Positions 53,296 to 62,949 are shown, counted from the first letter of the stretch. The stretch: DNA of 64,000 nucleotides from Streptomyces sp. RFCAC02 (GCF_004193175.1 NZ_SAUH01000001.1:620001-684000), one strand, 5' to 3'. Translations and numbers: made by a program. The notes: generated by a model from the letters alone, not told the origin.

Positions 53296-54189
53296 TCAGG
53301 CCGACGCGGAGCCGGGGCCGGTGTAGTCCGACCCGTACGCGCCCGGCGCGGGACGGCGGCGCCGGCGGGGCGGCTCCACGCCGTCGGCGAGCCGGCGCGC
53401 GGTGACCAGGAAGCCGGTGTGGCCGATCATCCGGTGGTCCGGGCGGACGGCGAGCCCCTCGACGTGCCAGGTGCGGACCATCGTCTCCCAGGCGCTGGGC
53501 TCGTTGAACGTGCCGTGCTCCCGGATCGTCTCGACGGTGCGGGCGAGCTGCGTCGTGGTGGCGACGTAGGCGCACAGGATGCCGCCGGGCACCAGCGCCT
53601 TCGTGACGGCGTCGAGGCACTCCCAGGGGGCGAGCATGTCGAGGATGACGCGGTCGACGTCGGTGTCGGTCAGGTTGTCCTGGAGGTCGCCGACCGTGAC
53701 CTGCCAGGCCGGGTGCGGTCCGCCGAAGTAGCGGGTGACGTTCTCCTGGGCGATGGCGGCGAAGTCGGCGCGCCGCTCGTAGGAGTGGAGCATGCCCTGG
53801 TCGCCGATGGCGCGGAGCAGGAAGGTGCTCAGCGAACCGGAGCCGACGCCGGCCTCCACGACGCGCGCGCCGGGGAAGATGTCGGCCATGGCCAGGATCT
53901 GCCCCGCGTCCTTGGGGTAGACGACGGCCGCGCCGCGCGGCATGGACAGGACGTAGTCGGGGAGCAGGGGGCGCAGGGCGAGGTACTCGACGTTCCCCGT
54001 GGTGCGGACGACCGTGCCCTCGGGCGCGCCGATCAGCTCGTCGTGGGGGAAGGCTCCCTTGTGGGTGTGGAAGCTCTTGCCCGCTTCGAGCGTGAACGTG
54101 TAGTGGCGGCCCTTGGGGTCGGTGAGCTGGACCTGGTCCCCGACCTGGAAGGGCCCGCGACGGCGGGCGGCACCGGTCGGTTCGGACAT
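53296..54189 (-). CDS. trmI: tRNA (adenine-58-N1)-methyltransferase TrmI
   Basis: The product is 297 residues. The N-terminal domain (GPFQVGDQVQLTDPKGRHYT) is followed by a Rossmann AdoMet domain with VVEAGVGSGSLSTFLLRAIG (motif I) and DRVILDMLAPWECLDAVTKA (substrate motif). It forms m1A58 in the T loop of tRNA. It lies 31 bp downstream of the site-2 protease gene and upstream of the proteasome locus, a conserved actinobacterial arrangement. Confidence 0.93.
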   Translation of the reverse strand: MSEPTGAARRRGPFQVGDQVQLTDPKGRHYTFTLEAGKSFHTHKGAFPHDELIGAPEGTVVRTTGNVEYLALRPLLPDYVLSMPRGAAVVYPKDAGQILAMADIFPGARVVEAGVGSGSLSTFLLRAIGDQGMLHSYERRADFAAIAQENVTRYFGGPHPAWQVTVGDLQDNLTDTDVDRVILDMLAPWECLDAVTKALVPGGILCAYVATTTQLARTVETIREHGTFNEPSAWETMVRTWHVEGLAVRPDHRMIGHTGFLVTARRLADGVEPPRRRRRPAPGAYGSDYTGPGSASA

Positions 54190-54220
54190 GCCGGTAAGCC
54201 TAGTCCACCCGGGTGGGGGC

Positions 54221-55552
54221 TCAGTCCGCGGCCGGGCGGCCCGCGGTGTGCCCGGGGCGCGCCATGGCGGTGATGAAGGCCCGCTCGACGTCGCCGGTGG
54301 ACAGGACGCCGTAGATGGCGCCGCCGGGCTCCACCACGAGGTACTCGCTGGCCGGGGTGGCCCGCAGGTGTTCGAGGAGCCCCTCGCCGGTGAGGTCGGC
54401 GGGGACGCGCATGCCGTCGACGATGTCCTGCGCGAGGGTGCCGACGGGGACCCAGGGCCGGCGGTGCTCGGGGACGCCGGCGATCCCGGCCTCGCGGACG
54501 AGGGACAGGGGCGAGCCGTCCGGGTCCACGACGACGAGGGCGCGGGCGCCGGCGTCGTTCGCGCGGCGCAGGGCCTCGGAGAGGGAGGTCTCGGGGGCGA
54601 CGGGGACGGCCCTGCGGGTGAGGGCGCGGGCGTTGAGGTCGGGGAGGTGCTCGCGGAGGCGGGCCATGCGCAGGCTGTTGCCGGCTCCGGTCCAGATGAT
54701 GGCGGCGAGGATGGCGGCCAGCAGCGCGTCGGTGAGGGACTCGAGGCCGGTGAGCGAGGCGCCGTCGTCCGCGGTGCCGAGGTGGGTCGCCAGGGGGAAG
54801 CCGACGAGGACGGCGACGGCGAGGGCGCGGCCCGTCCAGGCGGCGGCGACGGTGCCGGTCATCGGGTTGCCGGACAGCTTCCACACGACGGCGCGCAGCA
54901 TGCGCCCGCCGTCCAGGGGGAGTCCTGGCAGCAGGTTGAAGACGGCGACGATCAGATTGGAGATCATCAGGCCGGCGAGCAGGACGCCGGGGACCGTGCC
55001 GGCGTCGGTGACCAGCATGCCGGCCCAGAAGACGCCGGAGAGGACGAGGGACAGCAGGGGTCCGGCGCCCGCCAGCACGAACTCGCGGCCGGGCGTGGGC
55101 GACTCCTTCTCGATCTCCGAGACGCCGCCGAAGAACTGGAGCTGGATGCGGCGCACCGGCAGGCCGAAGCGGACGGCCGCGAGGGTGTGGGCCATCTCGT
55201 GGACCAGGACGGAGGCGTAGAAGGCCACGGCGAAGAAGAGGGAGACCAGGTACCTGCCGGAGCCGAGCTCCGGCAGGACGCGGTCGAGCTGGTTGCCGAA
55301 GAACCAGGTGATGAGCGCGGCGACCAGGAACCAGCTCGGCGCGACGTACACCGGGACGCCGAAGACGCGGCCCATGAGGATGCCGCCGGTCAGACCGGTG
55401 CGCCGGCGCTCCTCCGGGCGGGGGGCGCGCCCGTCGGCACCGCCGGGGCCGGGCGTCTCGGGCGCGCCGGCCGGGGGGCCGTCGGACGCCGGCCGCCGCG
55501 GGCCTTCGCCGTCGCCGGCGCCCGTGCTCGGGTCGCTCTCGGAGTCTGCCAC
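54221..55552 (-). CDS. Site-2 protease family zinc metalloprotease with CBS domains (M50)
   Basis: The product is 443 residues. A ~50-residue Pro/Asp-rich N-terminus precedes several membrane helices. HEMAH (118-122) supplies two zinc ligands and NLLPGLPLDGGR the third. Two CBS-type modules occupy ~310-430 (VAPETSLSEALRRANDAGAR and EYLVVEPGGAIYGVLSTGD). It cuts substrates within the membrane, and the CBS part could sense nucleotides. The GTG follows GAGGGG by six bases. It probably co-transcribes with trmI. Confidence 0.92.
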   Translation of the reverse strand: MADSESDPSTGAGDGEGPRRPASDGPPAGAPETPGPGGADGRAPRPEERRRTGLTGGILMGRVFGVPVYVAPSWFLVAALITWFFGNQLDRVLPELGSGRYLVSLFFAVAFYASVLVHEMAHTLAAVRFGLPVRRIQLQFFGGVSEIEKESPTPGREFVLAGAGPLLSLVLSGVFWAGMLVTDAGTVPGVLLAGLMISNLIVAVFNLLPGLPLDGGRMLRAVVWKLSGNPMTGTVAAAWTGRALAVAVLVGFPLATHLGTADDGASLTGLESLTDALLAAILAAIIWTGAGNSLRMARLREHLPDLNARALTRRAVPVAPETSLSEALRRANDAGARALVVVDPDGSPLSLVREAGIAGVPEHRRPWVPVGTLAQDIVDGMRVPADLTGEGLLEHLRATPASEYLVVEPGGAIYGVLSTGDVERAFITAMARPGHTAGRPAAD

Positions 55553-55695
55553 CAGTTCCCCTCGTCGCCAGGGCCCCGCACGCGGCGGCGGCCGTGCTCC
55601 GCCGGCCGGTCGTGCGGTGCGGTCGTGCGGTGCCTGCGGGCTCGCAGTCGATGGTAAGCGGCGGAGTGTCAGTGGCGCGCCGTAGGGTTCGCACC

Positions 55696-56592
55696 ATGAC
55701 CGGTCCCATCGCCAGGCCACCGGACTCGCTCTCGCCGTCCCGTGCCGCCGATTTCATGCAGTGCCCCCTGCTGTACCGCTTCCGGGTGATCGACAAACTG
55801 CCCGAGGCGCCCAGCGAGGCGGCGACGCGCGGCACGGTCGTCCACGCCGTCCTCGAAAGGGTATTCGACGCGCCGGCGGGTGAGCGGGCCGCGCCGCGCG
55901 CGCGGTCCCTCGTCGTCCGGGAGTGGGAGCGGCTGCTCGTGAAGCGGCCGGAGCTGACTGCGCTGTTCGGGTCGGGCGAGGAACAGGACGCCGAGCGGCT
56001 CGCCGGCTGGCTCGCCGAGGCCGAGGCGCTGGTGGAGCGGTGGTTCACGCTGGAGGACCCGGCCCGTCTCGAACCGGCGGAGCGCGAGCTGTTCGTGGAG
56101 ACGCGCCTCGACTCCGGGCTGCGGCTGCGCGGCGTCATCGACCGCGTGGACGTCGCGCCGACCGGCGAGGTCCGCATCGTGGATTACAAGACCGGCAAGG
56201 CCCCGGCCCCGCAGTACGCGGACGGGCCGCTGTTCCAGATGAAGTTCTACGCGCTCGTCCTGTGGCGGCTGCGCGGCGCCGTGCCCACGCGCCTGCAGCT
56301 CGTCTACCTGGGCAGCGGCGACGTGCTGACGTACGACCCGGACGAGTCCGACCTGCTGGCCGTCGAGCGCAAGCTGGTGGCGCTGTGGCAGGCCATCAGG
56401 CTCGCCACCGAGAGCGGCGACTGGCGTCCCAGGCGCACGAAGCTGTGCGGGTGGTGCGACCACCGCGAGCGGTGCCCGGAGTTCGGCGGCACTCCCCCGC
56501 CGTATCCGCTGAACGTCCAGCAGTCGCTGCCGGTCCTGCCGGCGCAGACGGACGGTGACACGGCGCCGGACGCGGCGGGCGCCGGGGCGTGA
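55696..56592 (+). CDS. RecB-family PD-(D/E)XK exonuclease
   Basis: The product is 298 residues. RPPDSLSPSRAADFMQCPLL starts the fold, ATRGTVVHAVLERVF contributes the His/Glu region, and the active site is GVIDRVDVAPTGEVRIVDYK with its Asp and the YKTGK Lys. Four Cys (CPLLY and LCGWCDHRERCPEF) match the Fe-S cluster of AddB/RecB-like nucleases. It is a stand-alone DNA exonuclease of the kind linked to repair. It is divergent from the site-2 protease gene. Confidence 0.9.
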   Translation: MTGPIARPPDSLSPSRAADFMQCPLLYRFRVIDKLPEAPSEAATRGTVVHAVLERVFDAPAGERAAPRARSLVVREWERLLVKRPELTALFGSGEEQDAERLAGWLAEAEALVERWFTLEDPARLEPAERELFVETRLDSGLRLRGVIDRVDVAPTGEVRIVDYKTGKAPAPQYADGPLFQMKFYALVLWRLRGAVPTRLQLVYLGSGDVLTYDPDESDLLAVERKLVALWQAIRLATESGDWRPRRTKLCGWCDHRERCPEFGGTPPPYPLNVQQSLPVLPAQTDGDTAPDAAGAGA

Positions 56593-56650
56593 GCCAGAAT
56601 GGTGACCGGCGCGCCGCGCCCGCCAGGTCCCCGGAACGAAGGCTCATGCC

Positions 56651-57319
56651 ATGCCCATTCGCGTGCTGCTCGTGGACGACCAGCCGCTGCTGCGTACCGG
56701 CTTCCGGATGCTCCTGGAGGCGGAGCCCGATGTGACGGTGGTCGGCGAGGCCGGCGACGGGGCGCAGGCCGTCGAACAGGTCAGGGCGCTCCAGCCCGAC
56801 GTCGTCCTGATGGACATCAGGATGCCCCGCATGGACGGTGTCGAGGCCACCCGGCGCATCACCGGCGCCGGGCAGGACGGGGCGGCCAAGGTGCTGGTGC
56901 TGACGACGTTCGACCTCGACGAGTACGTGGTGGAGGCGCTGCGGGCGGGGGCGAGCGGGTTCCTGCTGAAGGACGCGCCGGCCGCCGAGCTGGTGCAGGC
57001 CATCCGGGTGGTCGCGGCCGGCGAGGCGATGCTCGCGCCGAGCGTGACCCGGCGCCTGCTCGACATGTACGCGGAGAAGCTGCCGTCGGGCGAGGAGCCC
57101 CTCCCCGACGCGCTCGGCCGGCTGACCGAGCGCGAGGTCGAGGTGCTGCGGCTGGTGGCCCGCGGCCTGTCCAACGCGGAGATCGCCGCCGACCTGTTCG
57201 TCAGCGAGACGACGGTGAAGACGCATGTGGGCCATGTGCTGACCAAGCTGGAGCTGCGCGACCGGGTGCAGGCGGCCGTGTTCGCGTACGAGAGCGGTCT
57301 TGTGCGCCCCGGCGGCTGA
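56651..57319 (+). CDS. NarL/LuxR-type response regulator
   Basis: The product is 222 residues. The receiver domain (1-120) has the acidic pocket DDQ (Asp9-Asp10), the phospho-acceptor Asp55 in VVLMDIRMP and the Lys of FLLKDAP. The LuxR helix-turn-helix at ~155-215 reads LTEREVEVLRLVARGLSNAE and DLFVSETTVKTHVGHVLTKL. No sensor kinase is next to it, so its partner is elsewhere. It follows the RecB-type nuclease by 58 bp. Confidence 0.92.
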   Translation: MPIRVLLVDDQPLLRTGFRMLLEAEPDVTVVGEAGDGAQAVEQVRALQPDVVLMDIRMPRMDGVEATRRITGAGQDGAAKVLVLTTFDLDEYVVEALRAGASGFLLKDAPAAELVQAIRVVAAGEAMLAPSVTRRLLDMYAEKLPSGEEPLPDALGRLTEREVEVLRLVARGLSNAEIAADLFVSETTVKTHVGHVLTKLELRDRVQAAVFAYESGLVRPGG

Positions 57320-57335
57320 CGCGCGCCGGCCCCCG

Positions 57336-58133
57336 TCAGGGACCCGCGGGCGAGGCGGCGGGGCCGGTGACACCGTGCGGCCGGGGAGCCGCGTGGGTGA
57401 CGGGCGCAGCGCCGCGGTCCGCGGCGACGGCCGGGGCGGGGGCTCCGGCGACGCTGCGGAGGAACGCCATGTCGATCTCCTCCAGTGAGGCGACGACGGT
57501 GCGCCCCGGCGCGGCGGCGATGGGCGCGACCGACGGCACGGCGATCACCCGGCAGCCGGCCGCCTCGGCGGAGGCGACACCGGTGGCGGTGTCCTCGACG
57601 GCGACGCAGCGCCCCGGATCGGCGCCGAGACCGGCCGCGGCGGTCAGGTACGGGTCGGGGTGCGGCTTGGTGCGGGCCAGTTCGTCCCCGGCGACGGTGA
57701 AGGCGAAGTGCGCCGCGCCCACCGACGCCAGCACACGGTCGATGACGGCGCGGTGGGACGCGGAGACGAGGGCGGCCGGGACGCGGTGGGCCGCCAGCTC
57801 GGCCAGGAGCCGGCGGGCACCCGGCATCAGCGGCACCCCGCGTTCCAGGCGGCGGAGGAACGCGGCGTTCAGCAGGTCGCGGGCCTCGTCCAGCGTGATG
57901 TCGGCGCCGGTGACCTCGATGAGGTAGCCGGCGCTGCGGGTCATCGGGCCGCCCACGACGATCTCGCGGTGCTCGTCGGCGAGGACGTGCCCGAGGCGGC
58001 CGAAGACCTCGACCTCGGCGTCCCACCAGAAGCCCTCGGTGTCGACCAGCGTGCCGTCCATGTCGAGCAGCACGGCCTGGGGACCGGCGCCGCGAGGGGA
58101 CCGGGTGTCGACGGCGGGAGGGGAACTCGTCAT
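57336..58133 (-). CDS. HAD-superfamily phosphatase (beta-phosphoglucomutase-like)
   Basis: The product is 265 residues. The HAD motifs are DMDGTLVDTE (I), LVSAS (II), RTKPHPDPY (III) and CVAVEDTATGVASAEAAG (IV), with a small helical cap between I and II. The cap places it with the beta-phosphoglucomutase/phosphatase group. The last ~40 residues are an Ala/Pro-rich extension. The substrate is unknown. It lies downstream of metH, separated by a hairpin. Confidence 0.9.
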   Translation of the reverse strand: MTSSPPAVDTRSPRGAGPQAVLLDMDGTLVDTEGFWWDAEVEVFGRLGHVLADEHREIVVGGPMTRSAGYLIEVTGADITLDEARDLLNAAFLRRLERGVPLMPGARRLLAELAAHRVPAALVSASHRAVIDRVLASVGAAHFAFTVAGDELARTKPHPDPYLTAAAGLGADPGRCVAVEDTATGVASAEAAGCRVIAVPSVAPIAAAPGRTVVASLEEIDMAFLRSVAGAPAPAVAADRGAAPVTHAAPRPHGVTGPAASPAGP

Positions 58134-58159
58134 CCGCGCACCTCCGTGATGGGGGCAGA

Positions 58160-58190
58160 AGGCCGGCCGCCCGGCGGGGGCGGCCGGCCT
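58160..58190 (-). terminator. Terminator after metH
   Basis: AGGCCGGCCGCC at 58160-58171 pairs exactly with GGCGGCCGGCCT at 58179-58190 over seven bases. It lies about 95 bp beyond the metH stop on the transcribed strand and just before the HAD gene. Confidence 0.65.
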
Positions 58191-58284
58191 GAACCGGATC
58201 GGCCAGTCTACGTCTCCGTGGTCCGGACGTCGCGAGGACCGTCACCCGGTCGGACCAGCGGCGGCCGTCCCGGACCGGTCGGGG

Positions 58285-61200
58285 TCAGCGTGCGTTGAAG
58301 TAGCTGGCCTCGGGGTGGTGCAGCACGATCGCGTCGGTCGACTGCTCCGGGTGCAGCTGGAACTCCTCGGAGAGCGTCACGCCGATCCGCTCGGGCCGCA
58401 GGAGTTCCGCGATCTTCGCGCGGTCCTCCAGGTCCGGGCAGGCCGGGTAGCCGAGGGAGTAGCGGCAGCCGCGGTACTCGGTGCGGAACATCCCGGTCAG
58501 GGACCCCGGGTCGTCGCCGGCGATGCCGAGTTCGGCGCGCACGCGGGCGTGCCAGTACTCGGCGAGGGCCTCGGCGAGCTGGACGGACAGGCCGTGCAGC
58601 TCCAGGTAGTCGCGGTAGGCGTCGGCGGCGAACAGTTCGGCGGTGGCCTCGCTGACCCGGGGGCCGATGGTGACCGTCTGGAGCGCCACGACGTCCCGCT
58701 CGCCGCTCTCGGCGGGCCGGAAGAAGTCGGCGAGGCACAGGTGGCGGCCGCGCCGCTGGCGGGGGAATGTGAAGCGGGTGCGCTCCGTGCCGTCCTCGTG
58801 GAGGATCACGAGGTCGTCGCCCTCGGCGTGGCAGGGGAAGTAGCCGTAGACGACGGCCGCCTCCAGGAGGTTGCCGGTGTGCAGGCGGTCGAGGAGGCCC
58901 CGCAGGCGCGGGCGGCCCTCGGTCTCGACCAGTTCGGCGTAGTCGGGTCCCCCTTCGCCCCTGGCCGCCTTGAGCCCCCACTGGCCCTTGAAGAGGGCGT
59001 CCTCGTCCAGCCAGTCGGCGTACTCCTTGAGCGGGATGCCCTTGACGACGCGGGTGCCGAGGAACGGCGCGGCGGGGACCGGCACGTCCGTCGCCGTGGC
59101 GGAGCGGGCGGGCACCTCGCCGGGGGCCGGCTCCGGCAGGGCGGGCGCCGTGCGGGCGACGCGGCGGGCCTTCAGCTCGGGGAGGGTGGCGCCGGGGACG
59201 CCGCGCTTGACGGCGACCAGGGCGTCCATCAGGCGCAGGCCCTCGAAGGCGTCACGGGCGTAGCGGACCTCGCCGCTGTAGACCTCGTGGAGGTCCTGCT
59301 CGACGTAGGCGCGGGTGAGGGCGGCGCCGCCGAGGATGACGGGGTAGTCGGCCGCCATGCCGCGGCGGTTCAGCTCCTCCAGGTTCTCCTTCATGACGAC
59401 GGTGGACTTCACGAGGAGGCCGGACATGCCGATCACGTCGGCGCGGTGCTCGCGCGCCGCGTCGAGGATGGCGCCCACGGGCTGCTTGATGCCGAGGTTG
59501 ACGACCGTGTAGCCGTTGTTGGTGAGGATGATGTCGACGAGGTTCTTGCCGATGTCGTGGACGTCGCCGCGGACGGTGGCCAGGACGATGGTGCCCTTGC
59601 CCTCGTCGTCGCTCTTCTCCATGTGCGGTTCGAGGTGGGCGACGGCCGTCTTCATGACCTCGGCGGACTGGAGGACGAACGGCAGCTGCATCTGTCCGGA
59701 GCCGAACAGTTCGCCGACGACCTTCATGCCGGCGAGCAGGGTCTCGTTGACGATGTCGAGGGCGGGGCGCTCGGTGAGGGCCTCGTCCAGGTCGGCCTCC
59801 AGGCCGTTGCGCTCGCCGTCGATGATGCGGCGGCGGAGGCGCTCCTCCAGGGGCAGGGCCAGCAGCTCCTGCGTCTTGCCGGCCTTCATGGAGCGGGCGT
59901 CCACGCCCTCGAAGAGTTCGAGGAAGCGCTGGAGGGGGTCGTAGCCGGGGCGGCGGCGGTCGTGGATGAGGTCGAGGGCGACCTCGACGTGCTCCGGCTC
60001 GATGCGGGCGATCGGCAGGATCTTCGCGGCGTGCACGATGGCCGAGTCGAGGCCGGCTTCCACGCACTCGTGGAGGAAGACGGAGTTGAGGACGAGGCGG
60101 GCGGCCGGGTTCAGACCGAAGGAGATGTTGGACAGGCCGAGGGTGGTCTGCACGTCCGGGTGGCGGCGCTTCAGCTCGCGGATGGCCTCGATGGTGGCGG
60201 CGCCGTCCTTGCGGGACTCCTCCTGGCCGGTGCAGATGGTGAAGGTGAGGCAGTCGATGAGGATGCTGCTCTCGGCGATGCCCCAGTTGCCGGTGAGGTC
60301 GGCGATGAGGCGTTCGGCGACGGCGACCTTCTGCTCGGCGGTGCGGGCCTGCCCCTGCTCGTCGATGGTGAGCGCCATCAGCGCGGCGCCGTGTTCGACG
60401 GCGAGGCGGGCGATGCGGGCGAAGCGCGAGTCGGGGCCGTCGCCGTCCTCGTAGTTGACGGAGTTGATGACGGCCCGGCCGCCGAGCTGTTCGAGCCCGG
60501 CCTGCAGGACGGCCGGCTCGGTCGAGTCGAGCACGATGGGCAGGGTCGAGGAGGTGGCGAACCGGCCGGCCAGCTCCGTCATGTCGGCGACACCGTCGCG
60601 GCCGACGTAGTCCACGCACAGGTCGAGGAGGTGCGCGCCCTCGCGGATCTGCTCGCGCGCCAGCTCGACGCAGTCGTCCCAGCGGCCCTCCAGCATGGCC
60701 TCGCGGAACTTCTTCGAGCCGTTGGCGTTGGTGCGCTCGCCGATCGCCAGGTAGGCGGTGTCCTGTCGGAACGGCACGGTCTGGTAGAGCGAGGCCGCGC
60801 CCGGCTCGGGGCGCGGGTCCCGGGGCGCGGGCGTGAGGTCCCGGACGCGCTCCACGACTTGTCGCAGGTGCTCGGGCGTGGTACCGCAGCAGCCGCCGAC
60901 CAGGGAGAGGCCGAACTCGCCGATGAACGACTCGTGGGCGTCGGCGAGTTCGGCGGCGGTCAGGGGGTAGTGGGCGCCGTCCTTGCCGAGGACCGGCAGG
61001 CCGGCGTTCGGCATGCAGGACAGGGGTACGCCGGCGTGGCGGGCGAGGTGGCGCAGGTGCTCGCTCATCTCGGCCGGCCCGGTGGCGCAGTTGAGGCCGA
61101 TCATGTCGATGCCGAGGGGCTCCAGCGCGGTGAGGGCGGCGCCGATCTCGGAGCCGAGGAGCATCGTCCCCGTGGTCTCGACGGTGACCTGGACGAGCAC

Positions 61201-61797
61201 GGGCAGGTCGGTGCCGGTGGCGGCCAGGGCGCGGCGCGCGCCGACGACGGCGGCCTTCGTCTGGAGGAGGTCCTGGCTGGTCTCGACGAGCAGCGCGTCG
61301 GCGCCGCCGGCGACGAGGCCCTCGGCGTTCTGCTGATAGGCGTCGCGCAGGTCGGCGTAGCGGGCGTGGCCGAGGGTGGGGAGCTTGGTGCCGGGGCCCA
61401 TGGAGCCGAGGACCCAGCGGGGGCGGGCGTCGGCGGTGGTGAGGGCGTCGGCGGCCTCGCGGGCGATGCGGGCACCGGCCTCGGACAGCTCCTGCACCCG
61501 GTGGGCGATGTCGTACTCGCCGAGGGCGGCGAGGTTGGCGCCGAAGGTGTTGGTCTCGACGCAGTCGACGCCGGCGGCGAAGTAGGCGTCGTGGACGGAG
61601 CGGACGATGTCGGGGCGGGTGACGTTCAGGACCTCGTTGCACCCCTCGAGCTGCTGGAAGTCCTCCAGCGAGGGGTCCTGGGCCTGGAGCATCGTGCCCA
61701 TGCCGCCGTCGGCGACGACGACGCGCGAGGCGAACGCCTCGCGGAGGGCGGCGGCCCGCTGGGCCTGGGGGGCGACGGAAGGGCTGGACGAGGCCAT
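58285..61797 (-). CDS. metH: Cobalamin-dependent methionine synthase
   Basis: The product is 1170 residues, slightly shorter than E. coli MetH. Domain order is homocysteine-binding (1-330, with zinc Cys in NCATGP and GGCCGTTPEHL), pterin-binding (~350-620), B12-binding (~650-890, with DVHDIG, the His ligand) and the AdoMet activation domain (~900-1170, YRGCRYSLGYPACPDLEDR). It transfers methyl from methyltetrahydrofolate to homocysteine. No cobalamin or SAM riboswitch was recognised in the 300-bp leader, which it shares with gylR. Confidence 0.96.
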   Translation of the reverse strand: MASSSPSVAPQAQRAAALREAFASRVVVADGGMGTMLQAQDPSLEDFQQLEGCNEVLNVTRPDIVRSVHDAYFAAGVDCVETNTFGANLAALGEYDIAHRVQELSEAGARIAREAADALTTADARPRWVLGSMGPGTKLPTLGHARYADLRDAYQQNAEGLVAGGADALLVETSQDLLQTKAAVVGARRALAATGTDLPVLVQVTVETTGTMLLGSEIGAALTALEPLGIDMIGLNCATGPAEMSEHLRHLARHAGVPLSCMPNAGLPVLGKDGAHYPLTAAELADAHESFIGEFGLSLVGGCCGTTPEHLRQVVERVRDLTPAPRDPRPEPGAASLYQTVPFRQDTAYLAIGERTNANGSKKFREAMLEGRWDDCVELAREQIREGAHLLDLCVDYVGRDGVADMTELAGRFATSSTLPIVLDSTEPAVLQAGLEQLGGRAVINSVNYEDGDGPDSRFARIARLAVEHGAALMALTIDEQGQARTAEQKVAVAERLIADLTGNWGIAESSILIDCLTFTICTGQEESRKDGAATIEAIRELKRRHPDVQTTLGLSNISFGLNPAARLVLNSVFLHECVEAGLDSAIVHAAKILPIARIEPEHVEVALDLIHDRRRPGYDPLQRFLELFEGVDARSMKAGKTQELLALPLEERLRRRIIDGERNGLEADLDEALTERPALDIVNETLLAGMKVVGELFGSGQMQLPFVLQSAEVMKTAVAHLEPHMEKSDDEGKGTIVLATVRGDVHDIGKNLVDIILTNNGYTVVNLGIKQPVGAILDAAREHRADVIGMSGLLVKSTVVMKENLEELNRRGMAADYPVILGGAALTRAYVEQDLHEVYSGEVRYARDAFEGLRLMDALVAVKRGVPGATLPELKARRVARTAPALPEPAPGEVPARSATATDVPVPAAPFLGTRVVKGIPLKEYADWLDEDALFKGQWGLKAARGEGGPDYAELVETEGRPRLRGLLDRLHTGNLLEAAVVYGYFPCHAEGDDLVILHEDGTERTRFTFPRQRRGRHLCLADFFRPAESGERDVVALQTVTIGPRVSEATAELFAADAYRDYLELHGLSVQLAEALAEYWHARVRAELGIAGDDPGSLTGMFRTEYRGCRYSLGYPACPDLEDRAKIAELLRPERIGVTLSEEFQLHPEQSTDAIVLHHPEASYFNAR

Positions 61798-61974
61798 GGG
61801 GAAGCTCCCGGGAGTGCGACGGCTGTCGGCTATGCGTCCGTGGACACGGAACGCACCAGGTCAGCGTAACCGCATCCGCGGCGGGGGTGGGGGCGCGGTG
61901 CGACGGCCGGGCGCGGGGCGGCGCTGCCCGTAGACTCAATGGCTGCTTCTGGGGTATCGGCATACCCCCCTGGT

Positions 61975-61991
61975 GTTCGACAATGTCGAAC
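61975..61991. promoter_or_regulatory. GylR operator 1, 17-bp perfect palindrome upstream of gylR
   Basis: GTTCGACAATGTCGAAC is perfectly symmetric about its central A. It lies 107 bp before the gylR start and is repeated with one mismatch at 62950 before glpF. Placement before both the IclR-type gene and its target makes it the probable GylR-binding site. Confidence 0.8.
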
Positions 61992-62097
61992 GTCATACGA
62001 CGCTCCGGTACGCGGACGGCGCATGGCGTACGGCACACGCAGACGACCGTGAACGACAGCACGTCGGAGGGACGGACGGCGAAGGAGGCGGCCTCCC

Positions 62098-62861
62098 ATG
62101 GCGCGGACCATTCAGTCGCTCGAACGCGCGGCGGCGGTGCTCCGCCTGCTCGCGGGGGCGAGCGGCGGCTCGGCCTGTCCGACATCGCCTCGTCGATCGG
62201 GCTCGCCAAGGGGACCACGCACGGCCTCCTGCGGACGCTCCAGCAGGAGGGGTTCGTCGAGCAGGACCCGGTGACGGGCAAGTACCAGCTCGGCGCCGAG
62301 CTGCTGCGGCTCGGGAACAGCTACCTCGACGTGCACGAGCTGCGGGCGCGGGCGCTGGTGTGGACCGACGACCTGGCCCGCTCCAGCGGCGAGAGCGCGT
62401 ACCTCGGCGTGCTGCACCAGACGGGGGTGCTGATCGTCCACCACGTCTTCCGGCCGGACGACAGCCGGCAGGTGCTCGAGGTCGGGGCGATGCACCCGCT
62501 GCACAGCACGGCGCTCGGCAAGGTGCTCGCCGCGTACGACCCGGTGGCGCACAACGTCGCCACGGAGACGGGGCTCGCCGGGATCACCGACGCGACGCTG
62601 ACCGACCCGGGCGACTTCGAGCGGTGCCTCGACGCGGTCAGGTCACGCGGATGGGCGAGCGATGTGGGGGAAACCTGGGAGGGGGTCGCCTCGATCGCCG
62701 CGCCGATCCTGGACCGCCGCCGGATGCCGGTCGGCGCCGTGGGAATCACCGGGGCGGTGGAGCGGGTGCTGTCCGGCGACGAGCCCCGCTCGCGGCTCGT
62801 GGCGGCCGTGCGGGACTGCGCGCGGGCGGTGTCCCGCGACCTCGGCTCCGGGCGCTTCTAG
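62098..62861 (+). pseudogene. gylR: Glycerol operon regulator GylR (IclR family), one-base frameshift
   Basis: This IclR-family regulator begins ARTIQSLERAAAVLRLLAG, after which the frame breaks. Adding one base in the GGGGG run at 62154-62158 restores GERRLGLSDIASSIGLAKGT and the full 254-residue protein with its winged helix and effector domain (ARALVWTDDLARSSGESAYL, HPLHSTALGKVLAAYDPVAH). The match to Streptomyces GylR and its place before glpF-glpK are clear. It represses the glycerol operon until glycerol 3-phosphate is present. The frameshift looks like consensus error, since everything after it is intact. Confidence 0.88.
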
Positions 62862-62949
62862 GTCAAATCAGGAAAATAGGGACATCGGCGGTTCACCTGA
62901 CGTCCGACTCTTGACGTCGGGTGTTCCGGGGAGAAAACTGCCGTTCAAT

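Noticed and set aside
58315..61869. Long plus-strand open frame across metH
   Set aside because: The composition is a mirror of metH codons; metH itself has all domains intact on the other strand.
61798..62097. Cobalamin or SAM riboswitch before metH
   Set aside because: No conserved B12-box or SAM-I core could be read, and the space is shared with the gylR operator.
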